Assembly (NCBI GenBank): GCA_021798075.1
Contig: JAJZYO010000018.1
Span: forward strand, 1-13,302
Direction of reading: 5' to 3'
Origin: Actinomycetes bacterium
GTDB lineage: Bacteria > Actinomycetota > Acidimicrobiia > Acidimicrobiales > Palsa-688
DNA: 13,302 bases
The notes under the pieces were generated by a model. It made no database searches, was not told the DNA's origin, and was given only the letters and a program-made list of their open reading frames with translations. Position numbers and translations under genes: made by a program. Below are positions 1 through 7,398 of the stretch, one piece after another (the first letter of the stretch is position 1; each line of letters begins with the position of its first letter).

Positions 1-43
1 GCCCTACCCCCCACCCGTATGTGAGCGGCAGGGTGGGAACGGT

Positions 44-52
44 GGAGAGGAG
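44..52 (+). promoter_or_regulatory. Ribosome binding site of the DoxX-like remnant
   Basis: GGAGAGGAG lies 7 bases before the ATG at 60. It fixes that start in preference to the upstream GTG at 21 and shows that the 5' end of the broken gene is still intact. Confidence 0.7.
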
Positions 53-59
53 CAACGCG

Positions 60-542
60 ATGCCAGCCGACAAGGAAGGAAATAGCACGCGTTGCGTGTC
101 GCCCTGGCCCATGAGCGCCCTTCGCGTCGCCTTTGGGGCGATCTGGTCCATAGACGCCACGTTGAAGTGGCTGCCGGGGTTCCGGGCCACCTACATGTCC
201 ACGATCATGGGCATTGCCAACGGCCAGCCCGCCTGGCTGAAGCCGTGGTTCAGGTTCTGGGTAGACCTCCAGCACCCGCGGACTCGCAGGGGCTGGTCGC
301 GAGCCCACAGAGCATTGAAAGCATTACCCGAAGGTGTCGCCTCGCCGGTCTCGGCCAGCTCTTCCGCGAGGTGGCAAACCGCTGGCTCAGTTTCCTGCCG
401 AGCTAGGCCTTTCTCTCGCGTTCACCTGAGCTCGAGGACCGAGAGTGCCTCACAGCCCGGTGAGCAACCCTCGGGAGGCAGGACCGCGGACGTCGACCGC
501 GACGTGCCGAGGGCCGCGAGGGCGGCGAAGGAAGAGCGCTAG
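60..542 (+). pseudogene. DoxX-like membrane protein, 5' remnant
   Basis: The ATG at 60 has a very good ribosome binding site (GGAGAGGAG at 44-52, 7 bases of spacing), so the start is credible. Residues about 18-75 (bases 111-285) read like the first part of DoxX-family membrane proteins: ALRVAFG-IWSIDA-LKWLPGF, then GQPAWLKPWF-FWVDLQHP. Family members are usually about 150-190 residues with four membrane helices. Here, after the FWVDLQHP motif the frame stays open to 542 but becomes Arg/Ser/Pro-rich with no hydrophobic segment, so helices 2-4 are missing. Neither other forward frame restores them. I read this as a gene cut by deletion or rearrangement near base 285. The family call comes from motif memory and is moderately sure. 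That the open frame to 542 makes a functional protein is unlikely. Confidence 0.6.
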
Positions 543-553
543 GTTCGGAGCTG

Positions 554-1561
554 ATGGCTGCTCGCGCCCAGGCACGGGCTCGCCGGCGGGTTCCCCGCCG
601 ACGGGCACGGGCGACGGTCGCGCTCGGCCTTGCTCTCGCCCCAGGTGTTGCCGTCTCCCCGGGCCACGGTGCGACGGCCGCCGCGCACGTGACGGTGGTT
701 GAGGCCCCGGCCCGGAGCCTCGGGGCTGGTGGACTGCGCGACTCCATGGGCGTGATGGGCCGGCGTCTTCGCGAGCTCGACGTGCGGGGGGCAAAGATTC
801 GCGCTCGGGGCGACGACATAGTGGTGGAACTGCCGATGCAGGCGGCGGACACCCAGGCCATTGCCGTCCTCGGCCAACCGGGCCGGCTGTACTTCCGCCC
901 CGTCGAGTGCACCGTCAAGCCTTACTCGGGCACCCGCCACGCGCCCGCCCAGTCGTCCGCTCTGACGCCGGCCAACGCCTCCGCTCCGGGCGCCTTCACC
1001 GCGCAACGCGCCTGCGGGCTGAGCCCGGGGCGCCAGGGTGCCTACCTGCCTCCCGACGGGGACCGCCACGGGGACACCCCTGAGGTCTACGACACCAAGG
1101 GCGCGACCGTGGTCCTCTCCTACTCGACCGGCTACCACTACGGCCGCTACGTGCTCGGCCCTGCCGAGATGACCGGGTCCATCGTGAAGGGGGCCGCCGC
1201 CGTGCTCGACAGCCAGACCGGCCACTGGGAAGTGCAGCTCGCCTTCACCGCGGCCGGTTCGACCATGTTCAACTACTACGCCGCTCGCCATTACGCCTGC
1301 TACGCCCGACGGCCGGAGGAGCCGCCCAATTGTGCCTTCGAGGCGGTCGACCTCGACGGCACCCTGGAGTCGGTGCCGGCCGTGATGGCGGCCCGCTTCG
1401 ACGGCTCGGCCGTCATCTCTGGCCCTAAGAACGGTCCGTTCACGCGCGAACAGGCCACCACGATTGCGGCCCTTGTCGGTTCGGGGCCGTTGCCAGTGGC
1501 CTTCACGGCATCGGTCATAAGCACCGTGACGCCGGCCCCCACGGCGGCCGGCGGAACCTAA
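554..1561 (+). CDS. Stand-alone SecD-like periplasmic (P1) domain protein
   Basis: This 335-residue protein matches the first periplasmic domain of SecD, the Sec translocase accessory subunit, but has none of its membrane channel. An Arg-rich n-region (1-19) and hydrophobic stretch (about 20-35) form a signal peptide or anchor. RGDDIVVELP (85-94) and the LGQPGRLYFRPVECTV block (106-121) match the SecD start. YVLGPAEMTG (199-208), the LD-QTGHW-V-L-FT strand (218-232), ACYARRPEEPPNC (248-260), LDG-LESVPAV (267-277), FDGSAVISG (282-290) and GPLPVAFT (311-318) continue it in order. SecD proteins go on from that last block into five membrane helices and SecF. Here the frame ends with TAA 17 residues later, so the protein should be exported and soluble or singly anchored. 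GGAG lies close to the ATG, a modest ribosome binding site. No secF follows. It may be a paralogue with a new extracytoplasmic role, or a truncated copy. Domain identity is fairly sure and function is unknown. Confidence 0.8.
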   Translation: MAARAQARARRRVPRRRARATVALGLALAPGVAVSPGHGATAAAHVTVVEAPARSLGAGGLRDSMGVMGRRLRELDVRGAKIRARGDDIVVELPMQAADTQAIAVLGQPGRLYFRPVECTVKPYSGTRHAPAQSSALTPANASAPGAFTAQRACGLSPGRQGAYLPPDGDRHGDTPEVYDTKGATVVLSYSTGYHYGRYVLGPAEMTGSIVKGAAAVLDSQTGHWEVQLAFTAAGSTMFNYYAARHYACYARRPEEPPNCAFEAVDLDGTLESVPAVMAARFDGSAVISGPKNGPFTREQATTIAALVGSGPLPVAFTASVISTVTPAPTAAGGT

Positions 1562-2008
1562 ACCTCGCGTGGACCATTGAGTGAGTTCGCTCCGTGTGGC
1601 GCGCGGAGGAGCCGTAGCCTTTTCCTGCGTGCCAGTCCTGGGCGGCAGCCCCGAAGCGGGATGTGTTGTCAAGGATTACGGAAAAGGCACATCCACGATC
1701 GGTAGTAAATGTACAAGCTGGCACCGCAGCTGCGTCGTGGCCAAGGCGGCCGTCACGGGCAACAAGCTCACCAAGCCGGCCCTCGGGATCCCAACCGGGG
1801 TAACCATTTGGACGATCGACCTAACTGGCAACTGCCGACGCTCCGCCCCGACTGCGTCCCGGCCGCGCTGGCGAGCGGGTGCCGCGTGGGCACTGCCAAC
1901 CGGTCGAGCGTGCCGGCAGCGCTCAGCGAGTTCCCGGACGCCTGCTCCGCGGCTGGGCCCTTGTTGGTGGGGGGTGCCTGGTTCTCTCTTTCGGAGAGGA
2001 GGGCCTGG
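1562..2008. other. Region without a convincing gene
   Basis: Forward frames are open here (one runs 1581-2075, another 1709-2131), but neither gives a recognisable protein or a good ribosome binding site near its first start. The region contains a 7-bp inverted repeat (GGATGTG at 1659-1665 and CACATCC at 1688-1694, 22-base spacer). A stretch around 1660-1720 is AT-richer than its surroundings. It ends in the strong ribosome binding site of the following regulator remnant. Confidence 0.5.
1993..2002 (+). promoter_or_regulatory. Ribosome binding site of the winged-helix remnant
   Basis: GGAGAGGAGG lies about 6 bases upstream of the GTG at 2009. It identifies the true start of the truncated regulator within a longer open frame that begins at 1709. 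Confidence 0.7.
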
Positions 2009-2131
2009 GTGCACCCCGCCGTCAAGCTGGACGACCTCGTCCACCAACGGGCGCGCCTCGGCATCCTGGCGATGACGAGCGAGGCCAAGCGGGTCGAGTT
2101 GGCTTGGGCGCGTGGCCAAGCCGCCGGCTAG
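2009..2131 (+). pseudogene. Winged-helix (HTH_34/MarR-like) regulator, 5' remnant
   Basis: The frame starts at GTG with an excellent ribosome binding site and reads VHPAVKLDDLVHQRARLGIL, then AMTSEAKRVEL. This is the typical first helix region of small actinobacterial winged-helix regulators of the HTH_34 type (LDD-VHQR-RLGIL-VL-E). The family normally runs about 90-110 residues, with a recognition helix containing LTDGNLSRHL. Here the match stops around base 2100 and the frame ends in TAG after 40 codons. I could not find the recognition helix or wing in any downstream frame up to 2280. The piece therefore cannot bind DNA like its relatives and is most likely a deletion remnant. A partner gene of such regulators, often a membrane protein or ABC transporter, is not present downstream. 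Confidence 0.65.
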
Positions 2132-2278
2132 CGAGGCACCGATGCTCGGTCCCAAGTTGGCCGCTACCACTCTGACGAGCGTCGCTTCCGCTTGGGCCCA
2201 GGACATGTGGACCGCGGATCACGGGCCGGGCGCGTCACTCGCGGCGTCGTCGGGAGTCCTCGCGCTGGGGCCGGTGGA

Positions 2279-4930
2279 CTACTGCCCCCCGCTCGGCGCG
2301 TTCCCCTCGTAGCCGTCATGAACAGCATGAGTGGGCACGCTCTCGTGGCGCCCGAACAGCCGCCGCAGTCGGTCCCGGAGGGCAGCCTCGAGGGGGCCAG
2401 GGCCAGAGCCCCTTTCCCCGAGGCCAGGGCGGCGGACCGACGCTAGTTGGGCCTGAGGACGCCTGGCGAGGAAGACGAGGCCGGCGAGCGCGATGAGCGT
2501 CAGCCCCCAGCCCTCGTAGTTGACGGGCGTCTGGCCGTACCACATGCGGACGTGGTGCGAGGTGGGGACCACCACCATCAGGTTGGGGCTCACCCGGTAG
2601 ACGCCCTTGGCCCCTGAGACCTGCCAATTGGGGAAGTACGAGACCGTGACGACCACCGGCACGCCGACCTTGGACACGTCGAAGCTGATCGAGGCGTTGT
2701 GCTCGTCGATGTTGCTCACCGTCGTCGAAGGCTCGGGCCTGACCGGCAGGCTCAAGTCGTTGTACGGCACCCGTGCCCAGCTCTTGGGGCCGGTGGCAGC
2801 AAGGTAGACGTGCCAGTCGCTCGGCTCGAGGTACCAGGTCACCGTCGGCTTCAGCCACGTGGGCTGCGAGACGTTGTTCATCCCTTTCATCACCACCGGC
2901 TGGTTGGCGAGAGGGTGGACGCGTGGGGAGTTCTCGATCAGGTAGATCCTCCAGTACTGCTTCACCGCGTTACCGGTGGGTACGCCGACCCCCGTGTTGC
3001 CCGAGTAGTCGATGTAGTAGGGGCCGAGCGTGGCTACGAGCTTGAGCGACGGGTCAACTGCGGCTTGGGCCTGGAGCTGGGTGTTGAGCGCCATGTAGTA
3101 CTTGACCCCGAGCATCTGGAGGTGCTGGGCACCGAGCGCGACGTTGGGTGCGCTCGAATAAGGGTCCGTCACGTTCGGGGGGAAGTCCATCGGGTCGGAG
3201 GGCTGGAGCGAGAGCTCGGACTGGTTGATGAAGTGGAACGGCGTGGTCGCCGAGGCCTCGTAGTAGAGCCCTTCCATGGAGCCGATGCAGCCGTTGGTCC
3301 AGTACGGGAGGATCGTGAGCGCGTCGGGGGTCCCGTAGTTGTTCATCTGGGACTGGTACTCCCACATGACGTTGCCGCACCCGTAGCTCTTCGAAAGCTT
3401 CTCTAGCTCGGCCACGATCTGGGTGTACTCGGGCCAACGGGTCTTGCTCGTATTAGGGAACGCTGGCCCGCAGTGTGCCGTCGCGGAAGGCACCTCCACG
3501 CCGGTCGTGCCGCAGCCGGTCTGGTAACCGCTGTAGTTCCAGCTGACCCAGTCAGGGATGTAGCTGTTGGTCTTGTCCGTCACCCCGAGCCACGTGTAGG
3601 CGCCGCTCGTGCCCGCGTGCTCGCCGGGGAGGATGTGGAGCGGGAAGCCGACCCAGATGAGCGCCGCAACCAGCACCACGAGCGGCCCTGGGAGCGACGC
3701 CGCCCGGAGTGTCGCGGCGAAGTTGGTGAAGCGCTCAGCCACGAGCAAATAGAGCTGCGCGACAGCGAGGGCGCCCAGGAGGTAGAGAGAGAGGAACCAG
3801 AACGGCAAGACCCTCGCGTTCCAGAGGATGCTCTGGGGCATGAAGCGGAAGGCGAAAGCAGAGAGCGCCGCAATGATGAAGAAGAACTCCCCGACCCGCA
3901 GCCTCCTCGACAGGCTGAGCGCCGCCCCGACGCCGGCGAGGATGAAAAGCCACGTGTCGCTCGTCGGGAAAAGTGTTGTGATGTACGTCGTGATCCGCTG
4001 GTAGCCCATGTTGGTGAGGTACGGGAAGCGTTCATAGAACGGCCAGGCCCACCAGCCCGCGAGCAGCCCGCCCACGGCGAAGACCGGGAACACCCAGCGC
4101 AGCGCCCCCCGCAGGTCGTAGGTGCGCGCCACGTAGAGGACGAAGATCACGACCGCACCCATCCCCACAAACAGCGTCGGGTCGATGTGGGACGTGAACA
4201 CGCAGCAGAACACGACGGCCGCCCAGGCCCGGTACCGGCCGCTCTGGAGGCCCCCCATCATGAGCCCCAAGAAAATGAGGGCGAAGTTGAGGCTCCAGGC
4301 GAAGGCGAACTCCCCGGCGAGCGTCGAAGGGATGTTGCCGCCGTAGATGCTGAACTCGGTGCCGAACATGAAAGGCAACGTCGCCGCCGCGAGCACCGCC
4401 GGCACCGGGAACGGCGCCCGTGCGAAGCGGCCCATCGCCCATGCCGACAAGGGCACGAAGATCATCGGGGCCGCCGTGACGAGCTTGAACGCCACGTCGT
4501 AGGAGATGACCTGGCTTAGGGCCACCGCCGAGTAGATAGGAAGAGGGAAGTAAAAGGTGACCGCCGGGAAGCCGTCCCAGTTGGACGATGTCCAACCGGT
4601 GAGGCGGAGGTCAGGGAGCACCTGGTGCGCCGCCACCCAGGGTAAGAGCATGTGGGCGCCGGTATCGCCGCCTGAGATCGTGGTGCCCGAGAACAGCTTG
4701 GAGGGGTCGAACTGCCAGAAAACGAAGACCATTGAGGCCAGCACGACGACGAAGGTGACCAGGTGCTCGGGCTGGCCGAGGGGGGCGACGCGCGCCGCCG
4801 TCCATGCCGCCAGCCGTCCTGGACCAGGTCGAGAGGCCCGGTGCCCGCCGCTATGAAGGCCCGCCTGCCCGCCCCCACGGCGGCCATCGACTGGCCCGTC
4901 GGCTCCCGCCCTCTCCTGGCCCGCGCCCAT
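2279..4930 (-). CDS. Polytopic GT-C-like membrane protein (PTPS-related family)
   Basis: This 883-residue protein has about a dozen membrane helices in its N-terminal half, a large extracytoplasmic domain, and one last helix (about 807-823) before a basic cytoplasmic tail. After the first helix (about 56-72) comes GGDTGAH (87-93), the acidic-loop position typical of GT-C glycosyltransferase-fold proteins. WDGFPAVTFYFPLP, VAFKLVT, FSIYGGNIPSTLAGEF and TSHIDPTLF follow, all typical of the membrane family named '6-pyruvoyl-tetrahydropterin synthase-related'. The C-terminal domain has FPNWQVSGAKGVYRV and VNYEGWGL, as in YfhO-like GT-C proteins. Known members are thought to transfer sugars from polyprenyl carriers outside the membrane, but the substrate is unproven. 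The open frame extends to 5344, yet its first 138 codons overlap the preceding gene in another frame. I chose the ATG at 4930, 43 bases after that gene's stop. No strong ribosome binding site is visible, and a GTG at 4957 is an alternative. Confidence 0.85.
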   Translation of the reverse strand: MGAGQERAGADGPVDGRRGGGQAGLHSGGHRASRPGPGRLAAWTAARVAPLGQPEHLVTFVVVLASMVFVFWQFDPSKLFSGTTISGGDTGAHMLLPWVAAHQVLPDLRLTGWTSSNWDGFPAVTFYFPLPIYSAVALSQVISYDVAFKLVTAAPMIFVPLSAWAMGRFARAPFPVPAVLAAATLPFMFGTEFSIYGGNIPSTLAGEFAFAWSLNFALIFLGLMMGGLQSGRYRAWAAVVFCCVFTSHIDPTLFVGMGAVVIFVLYVARTYDLRGALRWVFPVFAVGGLLAGWWAWPFYERFPYLTNMGYQRITTYITTLFPTSDTWLFILAGVGAALSLSRRLRVGEFFFIIAALSAFAFRFMPQSILWNARVLPFWFLSLYLLGALAVAQLYLLVAERFTNFAATLRAASLPGPLVVLVAALIWVGFPLHILPGEHAGTSGAYTWLGVTDKTNSYIPDWVSWNYSGYQTGCGTTGVEVPSATAHCGPAFPNTSKTRWPEYTQIVAELEKLSKSYGCGNVMWEYQSQMNNYGTPDALTILPYWTNGCIGSMEGLYYEASATTPFHFINQSELSLQPSDPMDFPPNVTDPYSSAPNVALGAQHLQMLGVKYYMALNTQLQAQAAVDPSLKLVATLGPYYIDYSGNTGVGVPTGNAVKQYWRIYLIENSPRVHPLANQPVVMKGMNNVSQPTWLKPTVTWYLEPSDWHVYLAATGPKSWARVPYNDLSLPVRPEPSTTVSNIDEHNASISFDVSKVGVPVVVTVSYFPNWQVSGAKGVYRVSPNLMVVVPTSHHVRMWYGQTPVNYEGWGLTLIALAGLVFLARRPQAQLASVRRPGLGERGSGPGPLEAALRDRLRRLFGRHESVPTHAVHDGYEGNAPSGGQ

Positions 4931-4973
4931 TGAGCCAGTAGCGCCGCCCAAGCTCACCGGGTGATGGCCGCCG

Positions 4974-5399
4974 TTATCGCCGGCCGGTCCGCGCTTGTCC
5001 CCGTAGGGCCTGAGGCCCCGTGGCCCCAACTGGGCGACGCGACGGGTACAGCCCGGGGGTGGACGGGTACCGCAGCTGGAGGGCTGCCTCGCCAGCGAAG
5101 CCACTCGCTGTGCGGGGCACCACGCTGGCGGTAGCGCTCGTGGTGGTGGCCAGGGCGGTCGTCGAGGAGGGCAGCCCCGACATGGCGCGCTCGATGGCCG
5201 GCACGTAGAGGAAGGCGCCGGCCATGCCAGCTGCCAGGGCCATCGCAGCGACGCCCACGCGCGCAGCTCGCCTACGCGCACGGGTGCGGAGCGCCCTGTG
5301 CCGAGCTCTGGCAGCGAGGTCGCAGGTGGTGAAGACGCTGACACCTGCTGTTGCGCGACGGACCCGCTGCTCGACGAGACCGCTCAGAGGCTCAGGCAC
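4974..5399 (-). CDS. Small single-TM protein coupled to the sigma factor (possible anti-sigma)
   Basis: This 141-residue protein starts at a GTG that overlaps the sigma factor stop by 8 bases, so it is very likely translationally coupled. It has a basic cytoplasmic segment (1-47, many Arg), one membrane helix (about 48-66, VGVAAMALAAGMAGAFLYV), and an extracytoplasmic Ser/Thr/Ala/Pro-rich tail. The arrangement (cytoplasmic N-terminus, one helix, extracytoplasmic tail, gene directly after an ECF sigma factor) is that of membrane-bound regulators of sigma factors. No zinc-binding anti-sigma motif (HxxxCxxC) is present; the single cytoplasmic Cys is at 26. The role as anti-sigma is inferred from position only. 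The tail is shorter and less structured than usual, so the 3' end may have been altered. Confidence 0.65.
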   Translation of the reverse strand: MPEPLSGLVEQRVRRATAGVSVFTTCDLAARARHRALRTRARRRAARVGVAAMALAAGMAGAFLYVPAIERAMSGLPSSTTALATTTSATASVVPRTASGFAGEAALQLRYPSTPGLYPSRRPVGATGPQALRGQARTGRR

Positions 5400-5940
5400 G
5401 GGCCGCTCCTTTCAGCACCGGCGCAACTCCTTTCACCACCGGCGCAACGGGCGGGGTGGGAGGACTGGCGCTCGACCTCAACTTGGCCAGGGCCCTCGAG
5501 GCTTGGCTCTTCACCGTCCCCGTACTGCACCCGAGCAGTTCGGCCACCGCGGCCTCTGGGAGGTCCTCGCAGTAACGGAGCACCACGACCATCCGTTGGC
5601 GCTCGGGGAGCTGGGCGAGCAGGTGGGCTATGTCGTCGCGGTCTTCGACCATCGTCTGGTCGTCCGAGCCCTGCCCGTCGTGAACCTGTCCGAGCAGTTC
5701 GCCCACCCTGCGCCGGCGGAACCGGCGGCGATTGGCGTTGACCATCACAGAGCGCACATAGCTGTCGGGGTTATCCGCCGCCGCTACTGCCGGCCAGGCC
5801 AAGAAGACCCTGCTCAGGCACTCCTGCACCAGCTCTTCGGCGTCGGCGGCATTGCCTGTTAGCAGGTAGGCAAGCTTGAGCAGGCGCGGGCCCGAACCGG
5901 CTACGTACCGCTCGAAATCGATGCCTGGCTCGCGTCTCAT
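5392..5940 (-). CDS. SigE-family ECF RNA polymerase sigma factor
   Basis: This 182-residue protein has the two-domain layout of ECF sigma factors of the actinobacterial SigE-family type. Region 2 spans about 8-78: FERYVAG, LLKLAYLLTGN-ADAEELVQE, then NPDSYVRSVMVNANRRRFRRRR. Region 4 spans about 105-156: LAQLPERQRMVVVLRYCEDL, then AVAELLGCSTGTVKSQASRALAKLR, a helix-turn-helix for the -35 element. It should redirect RNA polymerase to a small regulon. The ATG at 5940 is preceded by AGAGGT (5945-5950). The C-terminal tail is unusual: a 21-bp tandem duplication encodes two near-identical heptapeptides (PVVKGVA and PVLKGAA). The gene overlaps the next one by 8 bases and probably heads an operon with it and the GT-C-like protein. 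Its target promoters are unknown. Confidence 0.9.
   Translation of the reverse strand: MRREPGIDFERYVAGSGPRLLKLAYLLTGNAADAEELVQECLSRVFLAWPAVAAADNPDSYVRSVMVNANRRRFRRRRVGELLGQVHDGQGSDDQTMVEDRDDIAHLLAQLPERQRMVVVLRYCEDLPEAAVAELLGCSTGTVKSQASRALAKLRSSASPPTPPVAPVVKGVAPVLKGAARA
5408..5449. repeat. 21-bp tandem repeat, two copies, in the sigma factor 3' end
   Basis: On the plus strand, two 21-bp copies (5408-5428 and 5429-5449) share the core CCTTTCA-CACCGGCGCAAC and differ at two positions. The length is a multiple of three, so the duplication keeps frame and doubles a short Val/Pro/Lys/Gly peptide at the end of the sigma factor, next to the overlap with the following gene. Confidence 0.85.
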
Positions 5941-6388
5941 CTGGACCTCTACTACTTCTAGAGCCCAATCACTGCCCCGATGGTTGCACCCAGCCGGTCA
6001 TCGGCCGGGACAGGCTGGAGCCAGAGGTCTTCGCAGCTCGGGCGAGGGAGGAAGCCGACGGCGTTGCCCCTGGGGAGTACACGGGCGACGAGCACGGCGG
6101 GCCTGGCAAGGCCGGCGCGCCATTTGGGCCGCGCCGAGGCCAGAGCGGCGCCCGGCTCGGCGCGGTGACAATAATGGCATTGGTGCCGAGGCTCGGGCCT
6201 GTGTGGCAGGCAATGGCCTGTGTTGCCGGCAATCGCTTCTGTCACCTGGCTCGCGAGCTGGACGGGTCCTCGCGGTTGCTGGTTGCGTTCGCCTCGACGG
6301 CTTGTCTGGCCGTTTCGCCAAACTGCTCAGGACAGAACATCCAGGCTAGCCAGGCGTCCACGTGGGGGAGGAGGCGGTTGTTACTAGA
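5941..6388. other. Intergenic region upstream of the sigma factor
   Basis: Nothing in this 448-base stretch looks coding on either strand. It must contain the promoter of the sigma factor operon (reading left) and the 3' end of the degenerate protease-like gene. It holds a 19-bp tandem repeat at 6198-6235. A GCAACC-like box (minus strand, 5987-5982) lies at a plausible distance upstream of the sigma gene, but there is no clear partner -10, so no promoter is called. Confidence 0.5.
6198..6235. repeat. 19-bp tandem repeat, two copies
   Basis: CCTGTGTGGCAGGCAATGG (6198-6216) is followed directly by CCTGTGTTGCCGGCAATCG (6217-6235); 16 of 19 positions agree. The second copy contains the perfect 10-bp palindrome TTGCCGGCAA (6223-6232). 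It lies between two minus-strand genes and could be a regulator binding site or a simple duplication. Confidence 0.75.
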
Positions 6389-7237
6389 TCAACATGCGCC
6401 CACCGCTCGGCATGCCTGGAGTATGGGAACGGCAAATCCTGCTCCGCTTACGCGATATAGCGATGTCGGTTCCGCGATGCCGACCACTCGGCCGGCCGGG
6501 TTGAGTACAGGAAGGCCATCATCGACGTTGGAAACCTCCACGGAGAATGTCAGGTGGCTCACTTCGCCAGTGCCGGAGTATGCCACTACCGCAGCGTGCC
6601 GCGCTGTGATCGATGTCGCTTCCCCTACCGTGACGGTGTCGCCCGCCTTGGGCGTCGCCACCGAGATAGGTAGAGATGGGTAGGTGCCGCTGATCCGCAA
6701 CAGCGCTACATGGCAGTCTGAGCCGACGGCGACGACCTTGGCCGTGAAGGTCTGATCTCCCCGTTGCAGGTCGACGGTGTCAACTCCTTGCATGTAGGTC
6801 TGTGCGATCAGGTAGTAGTCGGTGAGAAGATCGCTCGTCTGCGATCCTGTATGGATCACGAACGCGTACCCGCGTAGAGAGCGGTTGCCGAACACGTCCA
6901 TTTCGTTGCCGAGAACCTCGAACGTCGAGGGTGCTCGAATCGCTGTCGCCGGCTGGCTGGCCGGACTGGTTGGGGGCGCCGACGTGGTCGGGACAACAGC
7001 CGCCGACGGGCGAACCGAGCGGCCGGCCAGGAACCAACCGAAGCCGAACACTGCGAGCACGCCCGTGACCAGTACCATGCTCACCGCACCGAACCAGCGG
7101 GCACGTCGGTGCCGGGCCCATGGGGCTGCTCGATTGGGCCACCGTTTCCTGGGACGATCACAGTACGGACATGTGCCATTGGCCAGCGGGCGGCCACAGA
7201 GGTGACACCAATCATCGCTAGCCAAGTCCGCAGACAT
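6389..7237 (-). CDS. Zinc-ribbon, membrane-anchored, inactive trypsin/HtrA-like protein
   Basis: This 282-residue protein has four parts. A zinc ribbon has Cys at 11, 14, 23 and 26 (CHLC and CPYC). It is followed by a basic stretch, a membrane helix (about 49-71) and an S/T/P-rich linker (about 74-100). The last part is a chymotrypsin-fold domain like those of HtrA-type trypsin-like proteins: GYAFVI, LTDYYLIAQ, VDLQRGDQTFTAKVVAV, CHVALLRI, AGDTVTVGE and GLPVLNPAGRVVGIAEP. In active relatives these blocks read T-N-Y-H-V-V-A, D-L-A-L-L and G-N-S-G-G-P-V-L-N. Here His is Tyr, Asp is His and Ser is Asp, so the whole triad seems lost. It is probably a binding or sensing domain outside the membrane with a zinc ribbon inside. 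I chose the ATG at 7237, right before the zinc ribbon; a GTG at 7282 in the same frame is possible. The GC content looks lower than in neighbouring genes. Confidence 0.75.
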   Translation of the reverse strand: MSADLASDDWCHLCGRPLANGTCPYCDRPRKRWPNRAAPWARHRRARWFGAVSMVLVTGVLAVFGFGWFLAGRSVRPSAAVVPTTSAPPTSPASQPATAIRAPSTFEVLGNEMDVFGNRSLRGYAFVIHTGSQTSDLLTDYYLIAQTYMQGVDTVDLQRGDQTFTAKVVAVGSDCHVALLRISGTYPSLPISVATPKAGDTVTVGEATSITARHAAVVAYSGTGEVSHLTFSVEVSNVDDGLPVLNPAGRVVGIAEPTSLYRVSGAGFAVPILQACRAVGAC

Positions 7238-7398
7238 ACCGACCACTCTCGTCAGCAGCCCCAACTGGCACCCGCGTGGCACCTCTTGACCGCTGGGAGG
7301 TCAGGCAGGCCCCGCCTGCGGGTGTCCAAGGTTTCCTAATAAGGATCGACCACCCCATACGTAATCCAAAGTGTCCCATCGCCCTCGCCCTTGGCCGT

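Noticed and set aside
539..1672. Long minus-strand open frame of 377 codons opposite the SecD-like gene
   Set aside because: It has low-complexity Arg/Gly/Ala composition and no motif; it is explained as the antisense shadow of a high-GC gene with clear SecD homology.
1659..1694. GGATGTG/CACATCC inverted repeat as an operator or terminator
   Set aside because: The 22-base spacer is long, the arms are only 7 bp, and no gene starts close to it.
3473..4519. Forward open frame of 348 codons within the GT-C-like gene
   Set aside because: Glu/Arg/Pro-rich sequence without motifs, antisense to a well-supported membrane protein.
4931..5344. N-terminal extension of the GT-C-like protein back to 5344
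   Set aside because: The extension overlaps the sigma-coupled one-TM gene in another frame and has no family match; the ATG at 4930 just after that gene's stop fits better.
5961..5997. GCAACC box upstream of the sigma factor as an autoregulated ECF promoter
   Set aside because: No convincing -10 partner at the right spacing; the match is short and could be chance.
7305..7319. GCAGGC-CCC-GCCTGC hairpin downstream of the secreted peptide gene as a terminator
   Set aside because: Only 6 bp of stem with a 3-base loop and no T-run on the minus strand; too weak to call in GC-rich DNA.
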